DNA of 63,986 nt from positions 1-63,986 of IMG/VR virus record IMGVR_UViG_3300043392_000024. The stretch is one strand, 5' to 3'. Shown in pieces: positions 1 to 9,260 of this stretch; the first letter of the stretch is position 1; every line of letters starts with the position of its first letter. The notes under the pieces are model-generated. The model was given only the letters and a program-made list of their open reading frames with translations. It did not search any database and was not told where the DNA came from. The stretch is from a virus. A program made the position numbers and the translations under genes.

Positions 1-127
1 CCCGAAGGGGCTGTTGTTTTAACTCCTAAAGAAATTAAATAGGCAATACCTTTATAACATCTTCTGCTAAAATACCCCTGTGGCATTCAAATTGTCTAGG
101 GGTATTTTTATGTCGAGGGCACCAATC
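1..127. repeat. Terminal direct repeat, left copy (circular contig overlap)
   Basis: These 127 bases are identical to 63860-63986. The fibre-operon gene at the right end runs through the junction and its stop codon is seen in both copies (about 40 and 63901). The exact length of 127 is a common maximum k-mer in de Bruijn assembly. I therefore infer a circular or circularly permuted genome of 63859 bp, not a biological terminal repeat. Confidence 0.95.
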
Positions 128-2071
128 CCAGTCTGACTTATCAAATTTTAATTCAGGATCGTTCCAGCATCCATTGCATACATCTTTGTTAGTTACTCTA
201 ATGCAGTTGCTTACGAATTCATGCCCTTCCTTAGAGAAGTTTGCAATCATAACTGTCTTAACTCCAAGTCCCCAAGCAAGCCAACTTACTCCAGATCCTA
301 ATCCAATAAAGAAGTCGCTATTTTTTATCAAAGACATCGTGTCATTTATGTCTTGGTTTATTATCTGCTCGCAATTATCGAATGGATTTTCTTCTAGCGA
401 TACATTAATCACCTTGCATCCTTTCTCGTGTAGGTAGTTAATCACTCCTTGCCATCCCTCCTTAGTCCAAAATTTGCATCCTGCTGTAGAATTTGTAGCT
501 ATGGTAACAATTTTTTTAGCAAATATGCCAATAGGGGCTTTTGTTGGTTTGTATTTTAGTTTAGGCTTAATCTCTTCAAATTCTAACCCTAAAATATTAG
601 TCGCAGCTTGCTGTAGTGGTATAGTATTAGGCAATGCCGGCTCCTTGTTTGAGTCGTAGAACCAACCGATGTTATATTGTGCTGCGATGTTATGAACAGT
701 TGTTCCAGGCTCTACCATTTCTATCTCAGGAATGTCCAGTATTTTGTTCCAAAAACTTGACAAAATAACTTTGCAATCATGCTTCTTTTGAAACTCTAAA
801 GCATATGGAGCCCAAGCGATTGTATCTCCAAGTGATTTACTATCAATAGAAATCAAAACACGCTTTCCTTTCAAATCAAGCGTACTTTCGTAAACCTTCT
901 CCCCTTTCTCGTATACTTCAAGCGACCATTTCTCGTAGTATTGTCTGTTTAATTTAGCCCAAGAATTGTTTTGAATTGTGTTCTCATAAACAACTTCACC
1001 TGTACCTGTTTTCCATACTAGGTGGAACCAACATTTGGCATGAGATTTTATCTCGATAAAAGGTCCGTTAACATTATGCTCTATAATCTGAACATCTTGA
1101 TCCTCTATTGGATTTTCTAATGTTATCTTGTATAAGTCTGATAGTCTCTTCTTAAACCATTCAGATGTTTGATCTCTTGGTGTAATATAATTAGCCTTGA
1201 TTGTATTTAAGTCTGTATCGATAGGTTGAATATATTGTGCATAACGACCATAATATTGTGGCAAGTTATGAGCAATGATTGGCAAGTTGTATTCAATAGC
1301 CTCACGCAACGCAAGTGGGTTGCATTCAATTGTACTATTGAACATAAAGACATGAGCACTTTTAAGGGAATCATCTACGTCATCTCGCTCACCAGCCACA
1401 ATTACATTCTCTGGCAAATCTTTCATCAAAGGCTCCCAATACTCTTGAAAATTTCCTGCTTGATTACCTATGAATATAAACTTCCAATCAGGGTTCTTTC
1501 TTGCAATCTCAATCCCCTCTGCTTGATTCTTACCTGGTGTCCACAATCCAACATTAACTACATTTTTTGTTTTTATCTTTTTAGATTCTTTAGGATCAAT
1601 CGGGAATTCAATTACATACTTTGCCTTAGTAGGCATATCCTTAAATGTAACCGCTTTGTGGTAAACTGAGCAGAATGCATATGCATCAGGATGGAACTTG
1701 CGTTCTTTGTCAGGATTAAAGAACACATCATGGCAAGTCTCAACAATTCTGTATGTACGAGACGTATTATACAACTCACACATAGTGTCGTAGTCAAATC
1801 TCTCAGCCACATCGTGAAGATGTATAATGTCGGGATTAATAATCGATACGATATCCAATAGTTCCGATTTGGTATCACCAAGAGTATATACTTTGTTACC
1901 AAGTATCTCTTTGATTGCATTGCGATGCACCACAAAATCCGCTGTGTAGAACTGATATTCTACTACGTGGATGTCAAATATTTCGTTTAGTAACTCTACT
2001 TGTTTTAAAAGAAAAGATGGCATACCACCGGTAGATAGGTGTGGTGCTAGGTAGAGAATTTTGGATTTCAT
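35..2071 (-). CDS. Two-domain glycosyltransferase: GT4-like N-terminus, TibC/BAHT-like C-terminus
   Basis: A 678-residue protein with two glycosyltransferase halves. The first half (about 1-310) is a GT-B fold of the GT4 type: a Gly-rich start with STGGMPS, the DIIHLHD segment, and an EX7E motif (ECNPLALRE) that in the family contacts the sugar nucleotide. A short beta-rich linker follows. The second half (about 400-678) resembles heptosyltransferases (GT9), with SKSLGDTIAW near its start and GLGSGVSWLAWGL near the end. It ends in four Cys, C632, C635, C651 and C663. Their first three spacings (2 and 15) match the iron-finger of TibC-type autotransporter heptosyltransferases as I recall it. 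It reads leftward and converges on the fibre genes across the circle junction. Its 3' end contains the antisense terminator hairpin. I infer protein or fibre glycosylation; modification of host surface glycan or phage DNA are alternatives. Confidence 0.8.
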   Translation of the reverse strand: MKSKILYLAPHLSTGGMPSFLLKQVELLNEIFDIHVVEYQFYTADFVVHRNAIKEILGNKVYTLGDTKSELLDIVSIINPDIIHLHDVAERFDYDTMCELYNTSRTYRIVETCHDVFFNPDKERKFHPDAYAFCSVYHKAVTFKDMPTKAKYVIEFPIDPKESKKIKTKNVVNVGLWTPGKNQAEGIEIARKNPDWKFIFIGNQAGNFQEYWEPLMKDLPENVIVAGERDDVDDSLKSAHVFMFNSTIECNPLALREAIEYNLPIIAHNLPQYYGRYAQYIQPIDTDLNTIKANYITPRDQTSEWFKKRLSDLYKITLENPIEDQDVQIIEHNVNGPFIEIKSHAKCWFHLVWKTGTGEVVYENTIQNNSWAKLNRQYYEKWSLEVYEKGEKVYESTLDLKGKRVLISIDSKSLGDTIAWAPYALEFQKKHDCKVILSSFWNKILDIPEIEMVEPGTTVHNIAAQYNIGWFYDSNKEPALPNTIPLQQAATNILGLEFEEIKPKLKYKPTKAPIGIFAKKIVTIATNSTAGCKFWTKEGWQGVINYLHEKGCKVINVSLEENPFDNCEQIINQDINDTMSLIKNSDFFIGLGSGVSWLAWGLGVKTVMIANFSKEGHEFVSNCIRVTNKDVCNGCWNDPELKFDKSDWDWCPRHKNTPRQFECHRGILAEDVIKVLPI
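70..107 (+). terminator. Hairpin terminator of the fibre operon
   Basis: A 10-bp perfect stem (AAATACCCCT at 70-79, AGGGGTATTT at 98-107) is followed by T-rich DNA. Rightward transcripts from the fibre genes reach it across the circle junction. It lies inside the 3' coding end of the convergent glycosyltransferase. The same hairpin is seen again at 63929-63966. It could work in both directions. Confidence 0.75.
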
Positions 2072-2095
2072 TTTTTAATTAATTAGATTAGCAAA

Positions 2096-2103
2096 CAAAT
2101 ATA
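2096..2103 (-). promoter_or_regulatory. Bacteroidota -7 element for the glycosyltransferase
   Basis: Minus-strand TATATTTG matches TAnnTTTG and lies about 25 bases before the glycosyltransferase ATG. It is divergent to the plus-strand element at 2116-2123. No clear -33 TTTG is seen. Confidence 0.6.
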
Positions 2104-2115
2104 AAAGGAAAATGC

Positions 2116-2123
2116 TAAATTTG
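2116..2123 (+). promoter_or_regulatory. Bacteroidota -7 element for the packaging operon
   Basis: TAAATTTG matches TAnnTTTG and lies 23 bases before the first rightward gene. The spacing between the two divergent -7 elements is only 12 bases, so RNA polymerase binding at the two may compete. Confidence 0.6.
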
Positions 2124-2146
2124 CATATTACTTTAATAAAATAACA

Positions 2147-2401
2147 ATGAAAAAATTAGAAGAAGAAGAATTAACTCGCCTTAACGAAGTAACTAAAAGC
2201 CTTCGTGAAGCACGCACAACAATTGCAGATATTGAGCTTTCTTTAAATCGATTAAAGACTCAAAAGCAGTCAGTATTATTTAATGCTGAGAAATTCGCTG
2301 AAGAACTAAACAACATCCAGGGGGAAATGCATCAGAAATATGGTAACGTATTGATCGATATCGTAACTGGGGAAATCAAAGAACAAAATGCTGATTCGTA
2401 A
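2147..2401 (+). CDS. Small coiled-coil protein
   Basis: An 84-residue, charged, helical protein. Heptad-like spacing of Leu, Ile and Val runs through about residues 1-60. It is the first gene of the rightward packaging/virion operon and its 3' end overlaps the next gene by 14 bases. I do not recognise a family. A head or packaging accessory role would fit the position, but nothing in the sequence proves it. Confidence 0.7.
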   Translation: MKKLEEEELTRLNEVTKSLREARTTIADIELSLNRLKTQKQSVLFNAEKFAEELNNIQGEMHQKYGNVLIDIVTGEIKEQNADS

Positions 2402-2606
2402 AATATCTATTGGTCCCGATTATAAGAATGCGATGAACTATACTCATGGGCAAGAAGTCCTTGATAAGTCTTATCGTATTCATTTGATCACACAAAAGGA
2501 CGATGGTGCGGTTAGTATTTTTATTGAGAAGAATACTGAAATTATTCTTTGGAAATGTATTGGTGCAACCACCCCATTTGTCCTCGAGTATAATATCGAG
2601 TTCTAA
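2388..2606 (+). CDS. Hypothetical protein, 72 aa
   Basis: A 72-residue protein rich in beta-forming residues (for example VSIFIEKNTEIIL). It is tightly packed between the coiled-coil gene (14-base overlap) and the GroES-like gene (its last base is the first base of the next ATG). Translational coupling is likely. No family recognised. Confidence 0.65.
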   Translation: MLIRKISIGPDYKNAMNYTHGQEVLDKSYRIHLITQKDDGAVSIFIEKNTEIILWKCIGATTPFVLEYNIEF

Positions 2607-3190
2607 TGAAATCTCCATTTTATTTTATCGTAAAGCCAAAAGATGGTAAGCGATATGATGATGAGCGTAATGGCATCATCTTATCCACGTCTAAGGAAGA
2701 TTACAAGACAGCCACACGTGAGGCTATTGTAATCGAAACGCCTATTGGATACGAAGGTCCTATTCAGGTTGGCGATACTGTCATTGTACATCACAACACA
2801 TTTAAGTATTACTATGATATGCGTGGGCGTGAGAAGTCATCGTGGAATTATTTCCGTGATGATTTGTTTTTCATTGATGATCCGTACGCATACAAGCATG
2901 AGTGTGATACATGGAAAGGAATCGGCCGATACGTATTCATTGAGCCTGTTGAGAACGACCATACAGGCATTACTACAATTGATGCAGAAAAGCCTCTTGT
3001 AGGCAAGATAAAGTATGCGAATGATGAAGTACTAGACCTTGGTCTTAAAGTGGGCGATATGGTCACATTTGAGCCCGAATCGGAGTATCCTTTTTGGATT
3101 GATAATCAGAAGGTTTATCGTATGTACACAAAGAACCTAACCATCATATTAGATGAGCAAGATAACCGAGTTAAAGAAGCGAATAATTGA
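2606..3190 (+). CDS. GroES/Cpn10-like protein, possibly a tandem two-domain form
   Basis: A 194-residue protein whose first half resembles a co-chaperonin beta-barrel: FYFIVKPKDG, then GIILSTS (mobile-loop region), a TATREAIV strand and QVGDTVIVHHNTF. The second half repeats the pattern with GRYVFIEPV, LVGKIKYAN and LKVGDMVTFEPES, so it may be two Cpn10-like folds in tandem. A classical phage GroES also exists at 57124-57381. Its place just before the terminase suggests a virion-assembly role, as with T4 gp31, but this is inference from a weak fold resemblance. Confidence 0.55.
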   Translation: MKSPFYFIVKPKDGKRYDDERNGIILSTSKEDYKTATREAIVIETPIGYEGPIQVGDTVIVHHNTFKYYYDMRGREKSSWNYFRDDLFFIDDPYAYKHECDTWKGIGRYVFIEPVENDHTGITTIDAEKPLVGKIKYANDEVLDLGLKVGDMVTFEPESEYPFWIDNQKVYRMYTKNLTIILDEQDNRVKEANN

Positions 3191-3434
3191 TTCAGGCTAC
3201 CGAGCTGTAGAAGAATTAATTAAGGTTGCCGAGGAAAAGATTGTCACTCATGCTGAGGATGATTTAACTGCAGACAAACTAAAGAATGCTGCACAGGCTA
3301 AGAAGCTTGCTATCATGGATGCTTTTGAAATCCTTAAGCGTATTGAAGAGGAGGATAATATCATTCAAGGTGTTGTCAATAACCAAGTGAATACTAACCG
3401 GGGATTTGCGGAGTCTAGAGCAAAAGCAAAATGA
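3153..3434 (+). CDS. Probable terminase small subunit
   Basis: A 93-residue, mostly helical, charged protein. Its start overlaps the upstream gene by 38 bases and its end overlaps the terminase large subunit start by 4 bases (ATGA type). TerS proteins are usually small helical oligomers that bind DNA and sit directly before TerL, and both points hold here. No diagnostic motif is visible, so the call rests on position, size and composition. Confidence 0.55.
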   Translation: MSKITELKKRIIDSGYRAVEELIKVAEEKIVTHAEDDLTADKLKNAAQAKKLAIMDAFEILKRIEEEDNIIQGVVNNQVNTNRGFAESRAKAK

Positions 3435-5644
3435 GTTTACACAAAGTCTTAACTGATATCGTTCCACAAAAAATACTTGACAAGAAAAATGCCAAGAAAG
3501 AATGGGAGTATGGATATAATCCAGAGTTTGACATGGTGGTTATTTCTAAAGATGGAACTATTGGTGATATATATGATATTCAAAATCTTAGAGTAGCTTT
3601 ACCTAGCACGCCAAACAAAGTAAATTATAAGGGTGATAAGTGGGAACCGATTGAGTTGCCACGTGAACTATCTCGTATCAAAACAATCTTTGATTGGAAT
3701 AGACGTGATAACACATTTAAAAACCAATGGGTAGACTTTATTGAACAAGAGTTCGATCGAAGAGAATATGGCTATTGGTTTATAAATAATGGCGTAGAGA
3801 CTTATATATCTGGCCACCATTATATGTACCTTACTTGGTCTAAGACTGACGTTGGTCATCCTGACTTTCGTGAATCAAACAGAATATTCTTTTTATTTTG
3901 GGAGGCTTGCAAGGCTGATAGCCGTTGCTTTGGGATGTGCTATCTAAAGAATAGACGTTCCGGATTTTCTTTTATGGCATCATCCGTATCGGTTGATATT
4001 GCTACGTTAGCTAAAGATGCTCGTGTGGGTATGGTATCTAAAACAGGACCCGATGCGAAGAAGATGTTTACCGATAAGGTAGTTCCGATTGCCAACAACT
4101 ATCCGTTCTTCTTTCAGCCTGTGCGTGATGGTATGACCACACCAAAGACTGAACTTGCTTTTCGTGTTCCTGCAGAAAAGATTACACGCAAGAATATGGA
4201 TCAAGAGAAGGATGAGGAGATGGATGGATTGGATACATCGATTGACTGGCGTAACACAGCAGACAACTCATACGATGGTGAGAAGCTTCGTTTCTTAATT
4301 GAGGACGAGGCTGCTAAATTAGAGAAGCCAATGAACATCGAGAATGGTTGGCGTATTCGTAAGACTTGTCTTCGTCTAGGTGCCAGGATCATTGGTAAGT
4401 GTATGATGGGTTCAACTTCGAACGCATTGGATAAGGGTGGTGAAAACTATAAAAAATTATACTATGATTCAGACGTCACGAAAAGAAACAAAAATGGCCA
4501 GACGATATCGGGTCTTTATTCGCTCTTTATACCGATGGAGTATAACTTTGAGGGATACATTGATCAGTACGGTCACGCAGTATTAGAGAAGCCTGACAAG
4601 CCTGTTAAGTCGGCTGAGGGTACTTGGATAATGGAAGGTGTTATTGAGTATTGGAATAATGAGGTTTCCTCATTAAAAGCAAACCCTGATGCACTCAACG
4701 AATTCTATCGTCAGTTCCCAAGAACAGAGTCTCACGCATTCCGTGATGAGACAAAGTCCTCTATCTATAACTTGACTAAAATCTATCAGCAGATTGACTA
4801 CAATGATGGGCTGATCCAGGATCACGTGTTGACAAAAGGTTTCTTTCATTGGAAGAACGGAGAGAAAGATACAGAAGTTGTTTGGACCCCTGATAAGAAC
4901 GGAAGATTCTTGGTGTCATGGATACCTGAAGTAGCATTGCGTAATAATTTTGTAACTAAAAATGGAACACGTTATCCTCTCAACGAACACATTGGGGCTT
5001 TTGGATGTGACCCTTATGATATTTCGGGTGCTACTTTTGGTGGTTCGAATGGCTCTCTTCATGGTCTCACTAAGTTTAATATGGCGAATGCTCCATCAAA
5101 TGCGTTCTTCTTAGAATACATTGCTCGTCCACAGACAGCAGAGATATTTTTTGAAGAGGTGTTGATGGCTTGCGTATTTTATGGAATGCCAATACTTGCT
5201 GAGAATAACAAAGCCCGATTGCTATATCACTTTAAGAATCGTGGCTATCGTGGTTTCTCAATGAACAGACCGGATAAGCACAAGGCAAAGTTGTCGTTTA
5301 CTGAACTTGAGATTGGGGGTATACCATCTTCGAGTGAGGATATGAAACAGGCTCACGCAGCTGGAATCGGTACTTACATCGAGAAGTATGTAGGATACGA
5401 TTTAGAAGGAACATATAGAAATCCAGATGAAATTGGAGATATGCCTTTCACGAGAACTCTACAGGATTGGTCTAAATTCAATGTTAATGATAGAACAAAG
5501 TATGATGCTTCTATTAGTTCGGGATTAGCTATTATGGCTAATCAGAAACATATTTATCTGCCCGAGAAAAAAGAGTCAAAAATTAGCATTAAATTTGCAA
5601 GATACGATAACAGCGGTTCAGCGAGTAGACTGAAAAATATATGA
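3431..5644 (+). CDS. terL: Terminase large subunit (TerL)
   Basis: A 737-residue packaging motor that cuts concatemeric DNA and pumps it into the prohead. The ATPase domain has a deviant Walker A, LKNRRSGFSF (about 172-181). There the usual GK[ST] Lys is replaced and a Lys lies upstream, the arrangement known from lambda gpA. Walker B with its catalytic Glu is FLIEDEA (about 287-293). The RNase H-like nuclease domain starts with GCDPYD (Asp about 526), and AENN (about 590) supplies a second acidic cluster. The length is long for TerL but normal for podovirus-like phages of Bacteroidota, including crAss-like ones. It overlaps the portal start by 4 bases. Confidence 0.9.
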   Translation: MSLHKVLTDIVPQKILDKKNAKKEWEYGYNPEFDMVVISKDGTIGDIYDIQNLRVALPSTPNKVNYKGDKWEPIELPRELSRIKTIFDWNRRDNTFKNQWVDFIEQEFDRREYGYWFINNGVETYISGHHYMYLTWSKTDVGHPDFRESNRIFFLFWEACKADSRCFGMCYLKNRRSGFSFMASSVSVDIATLAKDARVGMVSKTGPDAKKMFTDKVVPIANNYPFFFQPVRDGMTTPKTELAFRVPAEKITRKNMDQEKDEEMDGLDTSIDWRNTADNSYDGEKLRFLIEDEAAKLEKPMNIENGWRIRKTCLRLGARIIGKCMMGSTSNALDKGGENYKKLYYDSDVTKRNKNGQTISGLYSLFIPMEYNFEGYIDQYGHAVLEKPDKPVKSAEGTWIMEGVIEYWNNEVSSLKANPDALNEFYRQFPRTESHAFRDETKSSIYNLTKIYQQIDYNDGLIQDHVLTKGFFHWKNGEKDTEVVWTPDKNGRFLVSWIPEVALRNNFVTKNGTRYPLNEHIGAFGCDPYDISGATFGGSNGSLHGLTKFNMANAPSNAFFLEYIARPQTAEIFFEEVLMACVFYGMPILAENNKARLLYHFKNRGYRGFSMNRPDKHKAKLSFTELEIGGIPSSSEDMKQAHAAGIGTYIEKYVGYDLEGTYRNPDEIGDMPFTRTLQDWSKFNVNDRTKYDASISSGLAIMANQKHIYLPEKKESKISIKFARYDNSGSASRLKNI

Positions 5645-8070
5645 ACGACCCTTTAATAATGATTAATCCGACCAACTTCCCAACACAGTTGGCAACGGAT
5701 GCAGAGAAAGCATCTCAAGAGTTTGGATTAAAAGTAGGACAAAGTATCATGTGGGAATGGTTTGCCAAGACAGGTAACAACTGTCGGTACTATTCTCAAT
5801 GGATTGACTTTCACCGTATTAGGCTATATGCTCGTGGAGAGCAACCTATTGCTAAATACAAAGAGCAGTTTCAGGTTGATGGGGATATGTCTCATATTAA
5901 CTTAGACTGGACACCTGTGCCAATCATTCCTAAGTTTGTTGATATCGTTGTTAACGGAATGAATGATCGTCTTTTCGAGGTTAAAGCATATGCACAAGAT
6001 GCTATGTCTATGGAGAAGAGAACTCAGTTTCAGGAGATGGTTGAGGCTGATATGGTTTCAAAGGATTTTTTACTTCAAACTAAACAAGAGTTTGGTATTG
6101 ATGCATTCAATGTGCCACCTCAGGATTTACCTGAAAACGAACAAGAACTCAATCTGTTTATGCAGCTTAAATATAAGCCTGCTATTGAGATTGCAGAAGA
6201 AGAAGCTATTAATACTATTCTAGATGTTAATCACTATAGTGATGTACGAAAAAGATTTGATTATGATATCGCTACTATTGGTATTGGTATGGTCAAGCAT
6301 TCTTTTGTTCCAGGAACAGGAGTCCGAGTAGAATATGTCGATCCTGCTAACATGGTGTATAGTTACACAGAGTCACCTACGTTTGACGATTGCTTCTATT
6401 TCGGAGAAGTTAAGCAAGTGCCTATTACTGAACTTATTAAAATTAAGCCCGATATTACAAATGAAGAGTTGGCGGAAATTCAGCAGCTTGGTACAGCTTG
6501 GTATAATTACTATGGCGTACTTCGTCCTTATCGCAGCGACTTGTTTAATAGAGACGTTGTTACATTATTGTATTTTAACTATAAAACCGACAAGACGTAC
6601 GTCTACAAAAAGAAATACACAGACAACGGAGGATCAAAAGTAATTGAGAAAGACGAAAACTTCAAAGTACCAGAAGGTATGGAGGAGCGTTTTGAGCGTA
6701 TTGAAAAACGTATCGATGTTTGGTACGAAGGTGTAATGGTTATGGGATCAAGTTACTTGCTTAAGTGGGAACTTGCTAAGAACATGGTTAGACCTAAGTC
6801 TGCATCTCAATATGCATTGCCTCAGTATATTGCTGTGGCACCACGTATGTACAAAGGAGTTATTGAGTCATTGACTCGTAGAATGATTCCTTTTGCCGAC
6901 TTGATTCAACTTACCCATTTAAAACTACAACAAGTATTACAGCGTGTTGTGCCTGATGGTGTTTACATTGATGCCGATGGTATTAATGAGGTTGACTTGG
7001 GGACTGGTGCTGCGTACAATCCAGAAGATGCTTTGCGTTTATACTTCCAAACAGGTAGTGTAATTGGTAGAAGCATGACCGTGGATGGCGATCTTAACCA
7101 CGGTAAAATACCTATTCAAGAACTTAACACTAATAGTGGTCAAGGAAAAATTACCGCATTAATTAATGCGTACAATCAGTACCTATCAATGATCAGGGAT
7201 GTTACCGGGTTAAATGAAGCTAGAGATGCATCAACTCCAAACCCTGATGCATTGGTAGGTGTACAAAAACTTGCAGCCCTTAATTCAAATACAGCTACAC
7301 GTCACATCTTAGAAGGAAGCTTATTTATTACTAAGCGTTTGTCTGAAGCTATTTCTTGTCGTGTTGCCGATATCTTAGAATACTCTGACTTCAAAGAAGA
7401 GTTCACTATGCAAATTGGCAAATATGCAGTTGGAGTTCTTGATGAAATCAAAGATTTGTACCTGCACGATTTTGGCGTATTTATTGAAGTGTCACCTGAT
7501 GAAGAGCAACAAGCACAATTAGAAGCTAATATTCAAATGGCCTTACAGAGGGATCAGATTAGTTTGGAAGATGCTATTGATATTAGACAGATGAAGAATC
7601 TTAAGTTGGCTAACGAATTGCTTAAGCTGAAGCGTAAGAAGAAGCAAGAGGATGACATGAAGAATGAGCAGGCTAAGATTCAAATGCAAACTCAAGGTAA
7701 TATTCAGTCTTCTCAAGCATCTGCTCAGGCTGCATTGCAAAAGGTTCAAGCAGAGGCTCAGGCAAAAGCACAACTTGCACAATCGCAAATGGAGTTTGAT
7801 ATTCAGCGTATGCAAGCCGAGGCTCAGATTAAGCAACAATTAATGCAGGTTGAGTTTGAGTACAATATGCAGTTGCGTGGTATGGAGGTTGAGAAGGTTA
7901 AGCAATTAGACATGGATAAAGAGAAGGCTAAGGATAATAGAACAAAACTCCAGGCAACTCAGCAGTCTAAGCTAATTGAGCAACGCCAAAAAGACTTGCC
8001 TGCTATGAACTTTGAGTCTGAGGAAGACTCGTTAGATGGGTTCGATTTGGAGCAGTTTAATCCAAGATAA
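5641..8070 (+). CDS. Portal protein
   Basis: An 809-residue protein directly after TerL, the usual place of the portal that forms the dodecameric vertex channel. The middle part (about 200-620) has portal-like features such as WYEGVMVMGSSYLLKWE, GVIESLTRRMIPFADLIQLT and a long helix with VTGLNEARDASTPNPDALVG. About residues 670-790 form a long Gln/Ala/Lys-rich coiled coil, unusual in classical portals but seen in large podovirus portals. It ends in an acidic tail. The next gene follows a promoter, so TerL and portal appear to close a transcription unit. Confidence 0.85.
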   Translation: MNDPLIMINPTNFPTQLATDAEKASQEFGLKVGQSIMWEWFAKTGNNCRYYSQWIDFHRIRLYARGEQPIAKYKEQFQVDGDMSHINLDWTPVPIIPKFVDIVVNGMNDRLFEVKAYAQDAMSMEKRTQFQEMVEADMVSKDFLLQTKQEFGIDAFNVPPQDLPENEQELNLFMQLKYKPAIEIAEEEAINTILDVNHYSDVRKRFDYDIATIGIGMVKHSFVPGTGVRVEYVDPANMVYSYTESPTFDDCFYFGEVKQVPITELIKIKPDITNEELAEIQQLGTAWYNYYGVLRPYRSDLFNRDVVTLLYFNYKTDKTYVYKKKYTDNGGSKVIEKDENFKVPEGMEERFERIEKRIDVWYEGVMVMGSSYLLKWELAKNMVRPKSASQYALPQYIAVAPRMYKGVIESLTRRMIPFADLIQLTHLKLQQVLQRVVPDGVYIDADGINEVDLGTGAAYNPEDALRLYFQTGSVIGRSMTVDGDLNHGKIPIQELNTNSGQGKITALINAYNQYLSMIRDVTGLNEARDASTPNPDALVGVQKLAALNSNTATRHILEGSLFITKRLSEAISCRVADILEYSDFKEEFTMQIGKYAVGVLDEIKDLYLHDFGVFIEVSPDEEQQAQLEANIQMALQRDQISLEDAIDIRQMKNLKLANELLKLKRKKKQEDDMKNEQAKIQMQTQGNIQSSQASAQAALQKVQAEAQAKAQLAQSQMEFDIQRMQAEAQIKQQLMQVEFEYNMQLRGMEVEKVKQLDMDKEKAKDNRTKLQATQQSKLIEQRQKDLPAMNFESEEDSLDGFDLEQFNPR

Positions 8071-8080
8071 AATTTATTAC

Positions 8081-8088
8081 TACTTTTG
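8081..8088 (+). promoter_or_regulatory. Bacteroidota -7 element before the head genes
   Basis: TACTTTTG matches TAnnTTTG, 21 bases before the scaffold-like gene. It would give a separate transcript for scaffold and major capsid. No good -33 element is seen at 19-22 bases upstream. Confidence 0.6.
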
Positions 8089-8109
8089 CACAAATTAAAT
8101 TAAATAATA

Positions 8110-9231
8110 ATGGAAAATTTTCAAGTAAAACTGGTAGACTATGAAGAGAAGTCTGTCCAAGAAGTAGAAGAAACTCTACTTAAAGTACACGAGGAAAAAA
8201 CAGGCATTGAGCAATTTGATCAGTCCGAAGAAATTAAGTTAGATCTTTCTGCTGCACCCGACACAGCAGTTGATCAAGGGGAAGAGCAATCAACTCCTCA
8301 GTCATCGTTTGGCGATGAAGACGTTCTTTCATATTTGAAAAGCAAGTACAATAAAGAAGTTAACTCTTTAGATGATTTGTTTACACCTGTTGAGCCTCAA
8401 AAGGAATTGCTTCCTGAGGATGTTGAAGCGTTTTATCGTTTCAAGAAAGAAACAGGTCGTGGACTAGAAGACTTCTATCGTGTTAATCAAGATTTATCAA
8501 ATGAAAAACCAGAGCGTTTATTAGCAACATACATGAAGGAAATGAATCCTGATTTAGACGATGAGGATATTCAGTATGAATTGGGGGAATTATATTCTTA
8601 CGATGAAGAACTTGATGACGAGCGTGACATCAAAAAGAAAAAACTTGCATTTAAAAAAGAACTTACTAAGGCAACAAAGTATTTCGAGGAACAAAAAGAA
8701 AAGTACAGAGCACCACTCGAGTCGATTGGTACATCAGCTGTCTCTTCTGAGGACCAAGAGGCTTTGCGATCTTATAAGGAATATATGAGTACGCTTACTG
8801 CCCAACAGCAGGAGCAATCAAAGAAATCAGAATTCTTTGTGCAAAAGACTAATGAATTATTCTCTAATGAATTTGAAGGTTTCAAGTTCGGTATTGGAGA
8901 TAAGGATGTGTCTTGGAAACCAGCGAATCCTGAGGACTTGAAAAACAAACAAATGGATATCTCCAAGTTCTTCGGCAATTTTGTCGATGATAATGGTTAT
9001 ATCAAGGATGCTAAATCCTATCACAAGACGATAGCTGTAGCCATGAATCCAGATTCATTTGCGAAATTCTTTTATGAACAAGGTAAAGCCGATGCGATTG
9101 ACCAATCTGCTAAACAAAGCAAGAACATCGACATGGGCTCCGTTCGTACAACAGGACAACCAATTGACAAAGGTGGATTTAAGGTAACGGCTTTGGATAG
9201 TGATCATGGAAGTAGACTCCGGATTAAATAA
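8110..9231 (+). CDS. Scaffold-like acidic protein
   Basis: A 373-residue, very acidic protein (many Glu and Asp) with predicted helices and little hydrophobic core. It sits between portal and major capsid protein, the standard place for a scaffolding protein. The C-terminal part (about 270-373) turns more basic and ends GSRLRIK, as expected for a capsid-binding end. No protease gene is seen nearby. The call is from position and composition. Confidence 0.7.
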   Translation: MENFQVKLVDYEEKSVQEVEETLLKVHEEKTGIEQFDQSEEIKLDLSAAPDTAVDQGEEQSTPQSSFGDEDVLSYLKSKYNKEVNSLDDLFTPVEPQKELLPEDVEAFYRFKKETGRGLEDFYRVNQDLSNEKPERLLATYMKEMNPDLDDEDIQYELGELYSYDEELDDERDIKKKKLAFKKELTKATKYFEEQKEKYRAPLESIGTSAVSSEDQEALRSYKEYMSTLTAQQQEQSKKSEFFVQKTNELFSNEFEGFKFGIGDKDVSWKPANPEDLKNKQMDISKFFGNFVDDNGYIKDAKSYHKTIAVAMNPDSFAKFFYEQGKADAIDQSAKQSKNIDMGSVRTTGQPIDKGGFKVTALDSDHGSRLRIK

Positions 9232-9260
9232 TTTTAAAACCAAAACCAAATTTTTAAACA

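Noticed and set aside
1-127. Biological direct terminal repeat as in T7-like phages
   Set aside because: 127 bp equals a common assembly k-mer and genes pass through the join without interruption.
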